From Competibacter_A sp002352125 (GTDB lineage: Bacteria; Pseudomonadota; Gammaproteobacteria; Competibacterales; Competibacteraceae): a stretch of DNA of 64,000 bases. The translations under genes and the position numbers were made by a program. Shown piece after piece: positions 60,035-64,000 of this stretch. Positions within the stretch are counted from its first letter, which is position 1. Every line of letters begins with the position of its first letter. The notes beneath the pieces are model-generated. The model was given only the letters and a program-made list of their open reading frames with translations. It ran no database searches and was not told where the DNA came from. The stretch spans positions 1 through 64,000 of the forward strand of contig DAOROA010000015.1 in assembly GCA_035441325.1 (NCBI GenBank). Reading direction: 5' to 3'.

Positions 60035-61326
60035 GAGGCGTAATTCGCTGGCAAATCATGATATTGCGTGGATTGTACACGGCCCTGTTATATTTGGCGC
60101 TGCCGCTGGCGTTGCTGCGATTGTACTGGCGTGGCCGCGGCGATCCAGACCATCGCCGCCGCTGGACCGAGCGGCTCGGTTTCGTGTCGCCCTTGCCCCA
60201 AACCGGCTGTCTGTGGGTTCACGCCGTGTCGGTCGGGGAAACTCGCGCCGCTTTGCCCTTGATTCGCGCCTTGCGCGTTCGTTATCCCGAGTCGCCGTTG
60301 CTGGTGACGGTCACCACCCTGACCGGTTCCCGCCAAGTTCGGGAAGCGCTGGGCGACCAGGTCCATCACGTTTACGCGCCTTACGATTTACCCGGTGCGG
60401 TGCGGCGATTTTTGCGACGAACCCAGCCGAGGCTGGCGGTGATCATGGAAACCGAGTTATGGCCCAACCTGCTGCATCGATGCGCTGCCACTGGTGTGCC
60501 GGTCCTCGTCGCCAATGCCCGGCTGTCGGAGCGTTCGGCGCGCGGCTATGCCCGAGTTCGGGGATTGACCGCCGCGATGCTGCAAGATGTCGCGTTGATC
60601 GCGGCCCAGTCCGAGGCCGACGCCGAGCGCTTTCGCGCGTTGGGCGCCCCCCGAGTGCGAGTGATCGGCAACCTCAAATACGACTTGACGTTGCCGGACG
60701 AGTTGTCCGGACAGGGAATTCGATTGCGCCAGGAATTGCTGGGGGCAAAACGGCTGGTCTGGATCGCCGCCAGCACCCATGCAGGCGAAGAAGAACCGAT
60801 CTTGGAAGCCTTCGCGTTAATTCGCCACCGCTGGCCGGAATTGCTGTTGCTTCTGGTGCCGCGCCATCCAGAGCGGTTCGACGGCGTGGCGGCGCTGTGC
60901 CGGCAACAAAATTTCGACTTGGTCCGCCGCAGCGAACGATGCCCTTGCACGCCGGACACCGCCGTTTTTCTCGGCGATAGCATGGGCGAGCTACTGCTGT
61001 TCTACGCCGCTGCCGATCTTGCTTTCGTCGGCGGTAGCTTGGTTGCCACCGGCGGCCACAACATCCTGGAACCGGCTCTGCTGGGGTTGCCGGTGCTGTT
61101 TGGCCCGCACATGTTCAATTTCAGCGAGGCTAGTCGGCATTTGCTGGATGCGAGAGCGGCTCGGCAAGTCGCCGACGTGGCAGCACTGGCGACCGCCGTG
61201 GATCGGTTGTTGGCCGACCCTCGACTGCGCCAGACGGTTGGCCAGCGTGGACGGGCTGTGGTGGAGCGCCATCGCGGCGCGCTAGCGGCATCGTTGGACT
61301 GCATCGAAACGATTCTCGATGCTTGA
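60031..61326 (+). CDS. waaA: 3-deoxy-D-manno-octulosonic acid transferase
   Basis: The 431-residue enzyme attaches Kdo to lipid A precursor at the inner membrane. An N-terminal membrane anchor (ILRGLYTALLYLALPLALLR) is followed by GCLWVHAVSVGETRAALPLI, the catalytic-Glu motif METELWPNLL, GNLKYDL, IAASTHAGEEEPIL and the sugar-nucleotide region FVGGSLVATGGHNILEPALL. ATG 60031 overlaps the cysZ stop; a second ATG at 60058 is also possible. Confidence 0.95.
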   Translation: MRGVIRWQIMILRGLYTALLYLALPLALLRLYWRGRGDPDHRRRWTERLGFVSPLPQTGCLWVHAVSVGETRAALPLIRALRVRYPESPLLVTVTTLTGSRQVREALGDQVHHVYAPYDLPGAVRRFLRRTQPRLAVIMETELWPNLLHRCAATGVPVLVANARLSERSARGYARVRGLTAAMLQDVALIAAQSEADAERFRALGAPRVRVIGNLKYDLTLPDELSGQGIRLRQELLGAKRLVWIAASTHAGEEEPILEAFALIRHRWPELLLLLVPRHPERFDGVAALCRQQNFDLVRRSERCPCTPDTAVFLGDSMGELLLFYAAADLAFVGGSLVATGGHNILEPALLGLPVLFGPHMFNFSEASRHLLDARAARQVADVAALATAVDRLLADPRLRQTVGQRGRAVVERHRGALAASLDCIETILDA

Positions 61327-61336
61327 ATGATGTGTT

Positions 61337-62221
61337 TTATTTGGCCGTATCCCCCACCACCCGACTGGCGGCCAGCAACATCACTTTGGACAACCGGGCC
61401 CGCTGGTCGGCGGTGAGCTTGGTTTTGTTGGCCAGCATCAGTCCGCGGGTGCAAATGGTATCCACCGTGGTGTCGAAACCCCATTTCTTCTCGGCCACGG
61501 TCACGTTCTCGAAGGTGTACACCGCACTGCCATCGGGCAGCTTGTCGTTCAAGTCCCAATCCTTGATCGGTATCAACCGAAAATCTTTTGGATTTTCCAG
61601 CATTACCTGCATTTCAGTGGATTTTGCCATCGGCCGCTGCACTACCATCGCTGCCTGAATCTTGCTGGCATTGCCGCCGCTCTTGATCTGTAGCAACGCT
61701 TCGGCACCATCCACGAAAGCCGGTGCGGTATTCTTGAATTCGGGCTCCAGCACGGTCATGTATTCCCAAGTCACCGCCACGCCGCTATTCGGCGACTGCA
61801 CCGCGATCAGCCTGCCTTTGGGTTTCTGTAAGTCGCCGTCGTCGCGAATATCGCTATCTTTTCCGACCACGATGAACACGCATTCTTTGCCGATCTCGCC
61901 CAGGTTGATGAACTTGCCGGCGAAACCGGGATGGTCTTTGAGATAGTATTTCAAGGCGTCGGCTTGGGTCAGACCAACGTTGACCGGGCTTTGGGGATCG
62001 TCGAGCCGGTTGAGGTTTTCGAGCGAACCGGCGCTAGTTTGCACTTGAGCCGACTGATCCTGTTCGGCCAGCACGCTTTTCAATCGCTCGCCGATGGTGT
62101 TGTAGCCGCCACCGCTTTTGCCGGTGCTGACGACGATTGGCGGATCGGCTGCCTGGACGAGCCCTGCGCCGAGTCCGGCGGCCAGCGCGAGCATATACGG
62201 TAGTCTGGATTTGACGGTCAT
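61337..62221 (-). CDS. TAXI-type TRAP transporter solute-binding protein
   Basis: The 294-residue exported protein has a signal peptide (MTVKSRLPYMLALAAGLGAG, ending LVQA/ADPP) and the TAXI-family opening VVSTGKSGGGYNTIGERLKS, then VQTSAGSLENLNRLDD and VGLTQADALKYYL. It would bind a small anion such as a carboxylate in the periplasm. No TRAP membrane subunits adjoin, so it may be an orphan binding or sensing protein. It overlaps the lpxL stop, which lies upstream in the same operon. Confidence 0.8.
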   Translation of the reverse strand: MTVKSRLPYMLALAAGLGAGLVQAADPPIVVSTGKSGGGYNTIGERLKSVLAEQDQSAQVQTSAGSLENLNRLDDPQSPVNVGLTQADALKYYLKDHPGFAGKFINLGEIGKECVFIVVGKDSDIRDDGDLQKPKGRLIAVQSPNSGVAVTWEYMTVLEPEFKNTAPAFVDGAEALLQIKSGGNASKIQAAMVVQRPMAKSTEMQVMLENPKDFRLIPIKDWDLNDKLPDGSAVYTFENVTVAEKKWGFDTTVDTICTRGLMLANKTKLTADQRARLSKVMLLAASRVVGDTAK

Positions 62222-63153
62222 GGCGATTTCTCCCTCGACTGGGTTGCGGTCGCGTGTTCGTGATATCGGTATAACAGCTTAGGCGTGCCCGGCGGCCGCG
62301 TCTTGAAACGCTTGTAGGTCCACAAATATTGCGCTGGCAGAGATCGAACCGCCGCTTCGACGCCCCGGTTCAAAGCGGCTACCGATGCTTCCAGCGACCC
62401 GGCGGTGGTCACTTCCGGCAGCGTTCGCAAATGCAGGACGAAACCTCGGCCGCGCGGCAAGCGTTCGGCCCAGGTCAGAAACACCGGCACCCCAGTTTTC
62501 AGGGCCAAGCGCGACACGAGCGTCATGGTGCTGGCGGCGATGCCAAAGAACGGCGCGAACACGCCGCCCTCATCGCCGGGATCCTGGTCGGGCAGGATGC
62601 CGAGAACCTCGCCGTCGCGCAGCGAGGTCAACAAGGCTCGCACGCCGCTGGCGTCGGTCGCCACCACTTTGCCGCCGAGCCGGCCGCGGCCCTGGCGGCT
62701 GAGTTCGTCGAGCCCCAGCCGGCTGGGCCGGTAGAGAATGGTCAACGGGTGGCGGCTGGAATAGTACAAGCCGGCCATCTCCCAAGCTCCTAGATGCGGC
62801 GTGAGCAAAATTGCTCCCCGCTTCTGGCGAACGGTGGCGGCCAACGCCTCTTCGCCGGACACCGGTCCCCGAACCAGGCCCAGCACCCGCTCGCCGCGCC
62901 AGAGCCAGAGTGGCCCCAACTCCAGAAACAACTTGCCGGTTTCCAGCAAATTTCGACGCAAGAGCGCGTCGCGCTCGGCGGCCGGCGAAGCGGGAAAGCA
63001 CAGAGACAGATTGCGTGCGGCGATATTCCGGGGACCATTGCCAGGAATCCGCCACAACAACCAGCCAAAAAACGCGCCGATGGCGTGTGCCAGGGGCAAG
63101 GGCAACAGTGCGGCCAAGCGCAACAGGCCAGTCAGCAACGCCCGCCGGTTCAT
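62218..63153 (-). CDS. lpxL: Lipid A biosynthesis lauroyl/myristoyl acyltransferase
   Basis: The 311-residue LpxL/HtrB-family enzyme has an N-terminal hydrophobic anchor (ALLTGLLRLAALLPLPLAHA), the catalytic H-x4-E motif in LLTPHLGAWEMAG, LTILYRPSRLGLDEL and LPDQDPGDEGGVFAPFFG. It adds a secondary acyl chain to Kdo-lipid A. Which chain position cannot be told from sequence. waaA is encoded nearby on the other strand. Confidence 0.88.
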   Translation of the reverse strand: MNRRALLTGLLRLAALLPLPLAHAIGAFFGWLLWRIPGNGPRNIAARNLSLCFPASPAAERDALLRRNLLETGKLFLELGPLWLWRGERVLGLVRGPVSGEEALAATVRQKRGAILLTPHLGAWEMAGLYYSSRHPLTILYRPSRLGLDELSRQGRGRLGGKVVATDASGVRALLTSLRDGEVLGILPDQDPGDEGGVFAPFFGIAASTMTLVSRLALKTGVPVFLTWAERLPRGRGFVLHLRTLPEVTTAGSLEASVAALNRGVEAAVRSLPAQYLWTYKRFKTRPPGTPKLLYRYHEHATATQSREKSP

Positions 63154-63157
63154 GGCC

Positions 63158-63382
63158 TTATTCGAGCTCTTCAGAATAATCCGATGCCAACACTTCTCGC
63201 GCCCGTGTCAAATCCTTTTCCGCCACCCGGAGTTCGATTCCGTCAGCAACAATACCGAGCTGCAACAGCGAGCGATCTACCAGCGCGCAAGGAATCTCTT
63301 CTGTCAGTAACCGGCCGCGCGCAATCTCGGCCCACAGCGGAACATCGAACACCTTCAGCGTAACCCACGATACGGCGATCAT
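63158..63382 (-). CDS. DUF2007-like small protein
   Basis: The 74-residue product (MIAVSWVTLKVFDVPLWAEI) continues ARGRLLTEEIPCALVDRSLL and ELRVAEKDLTRAREVLASDY, the fold pattern of DUF2007 putative signal-transducing proteins. It is coupled to mlaA by a four-base overlap. Role unknown. Confidence 0.75.
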   Translation of the reverse strand: MIAVSWVTLKVFDVPLWAEIARGRLLTEEIPCALVDRSLLQLGIVADGIELRVAEKDLTRAREVLASDYSEELE

Positions 63383-64000
63383 CGGATGGGATTATCCGGT
63401 CCGGTGTCGAAATCGTATTTTGGCTGAGGTGGATTACCGTCGTAAACCAGATTACGCCGCTGCTGCAAATAGGCGCTGCGCTGGAACGAGTAGGGATCGA
63501 TCTGCTCTTCGGCCAATATTCGTTCGATCCGCAGCAGCCCGGATCGCCGGTTGACCAGATTCAATCCCCATAGTCCCCATTGGACCGCTTCGGAATCGGT
63601 TGCCCAGGTGACAGGATTTGTGTAGAAGTCTCCGGCTAACCCGAAGGTGTCGCGCACCGTGCTCGGTCCCAGCAAAGGTAGCACGACGTAGTAACCCTCG
63701 CTGAATCCCCAATAGCCTAGGGTTTGGCCAAAGTCTTCGTTATGTTTCGGTAAATCCATGCGGGTAGCAACATCGAACAGACCAGCCAAGCCGAACGTGG
63801 TATTGAACACAATTCGGCTGCTGTCCATCGCCGCTTGGTGCAACTTGAATTGCAACAGGTCGTTGACCAGCACGACTACGTCGTTCAGGTTGCTGAAAAA
63901 ATTACCGACACTGGCCGTTACCGGCTCGGGCAGCACTTTCTGGTAGGCTTTGGCGACGGGCTTAAAGAGCGCTTTGTCTACCGCCTCGTTGAAATTGAAC
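63379..64000 (-). CDS. mlaA: MlaA (VacJ) outer-membrane lipoprotein, partial
   Basis: The minus frame is open to the window edge, giving 206 codons of the C-terminal part. Family motifs are FNFNEAVDKALFKPVAKAYQ, NFFSNLNDVVVLVNDLLQFK, TFGLAGLFDVATRMDLPKHN and DFGQTLGYWGFSEGYYVVLP, then LLGPSTVRDTFG. MlaA removes mislocalised phospholipids from the outer leaflet with OmpC and hands them to MlaC. The signal sequence and lipobox lie beyond the edge. Confidence 0.93.
   Translation of the reverse strand, partial: FNFNEAVDKALFKPVAKAYQKVLPEPVTASVGNFFSNLNDVVVLVNDLLQFKLHQAAMDSSRIVFNTTFGLAGLFDVATRMDLPKHNEDFGQTLGYWGFSEGYYVVLPLLGPSTVRDTFGLAGDFYTNPVTWATDSEAVQWGLWGLNLVNRRSGLLRIERILAEEQIDPYSFQRSAYLQQRRNLVYDGNPPQPKYDFDTGPDNPIR

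Overview
The window is a GC-rich chromosome segment from a Gram-negative bacterium, most likely a gammaproteobacterium. The evidence is lipid A and outer-membrane genes (waaA, an lpxL-type acyltransferase, mlaA), a pcnB-folK-panB-panC cluster and gammaproteobacterial-style tRNAs. I cannot name the genus from sequence alone. An apparently complete, temperate siphovirus-like prophage of about 41 kb sits in the middle.

Layout. (1) 1-2931, minus strand: the 5' part of hsdS and a complete hsdM of a type I restriction-modification system. (2) 2945-4522: an IS605-type element with divergent tnpA and tnpB. tnpA has a stop at codon 2, and tnpB lacks the usual RuvC-II glutamate. (3) 4714-8523: tRNA-Glu(CTC), pcnB, folK, panB, panC. 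(4) About 8589-49462: the prophage. A 10-bp direct repeat, TGGCGCCCCG, marks its proposed ends; the right copy is the 3' end of a complete tRNA-Arg(CCT). (5) 49634-64000: alkB-like oxygenase, NRDE protein, a soluble two-component system, crotonase, acyl-CoA ligase, prpE, malate dehydrogenase, cysZ, waaA, a TAXI-type binding protein, lpxL-type gene, DUF2007 and the start of mlaA.

The prophage reads left to right as packaging (zinc-ribbon protein/small terminase candidate, HNH, large terminase), a winged-helix gene, portal, MuF-like protein, an accessory and antirepressor block, lysis genes, a protease-scaffold-capsid fusion, connector and tail genes with a 966-residue tape measure, and tail-tip genes. 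The immunity region follows (YdaS/Cro-like gene on minus, XRE gene on plus), then a replication operon with a 901-residue primase-helicase, a second antirepressor block, a tyrosine recombinase and a large serine recombinase.

Two regulatory layers stand out. First, two separate loci (17390-18463 and 44769-45920) share one four-part design: a small Cys-rich ORF, a promoter plus short terminated RNA that is antisense to sequence just downstream, an antirepressor gene of a different family at each locus (AntA type and BRO-N type), and a 62-63 residue protein starting MYEDIEQTR. The RNA resembles the C4 antisense RNA that controls ant in phages P1 and P7. Second, 17-bp TACA-N9-TGTA palindromes lie between the two repressor genes and also inside the spacers of two remote promoters (11639-11667 and 40851-40879). 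This suggests one repressor controls immunity, a winged-helix gene and a short terminated RNA ahead of the replication operon. Antirepressors held in check by antisense RNA would then be the induction switch for that regulon.
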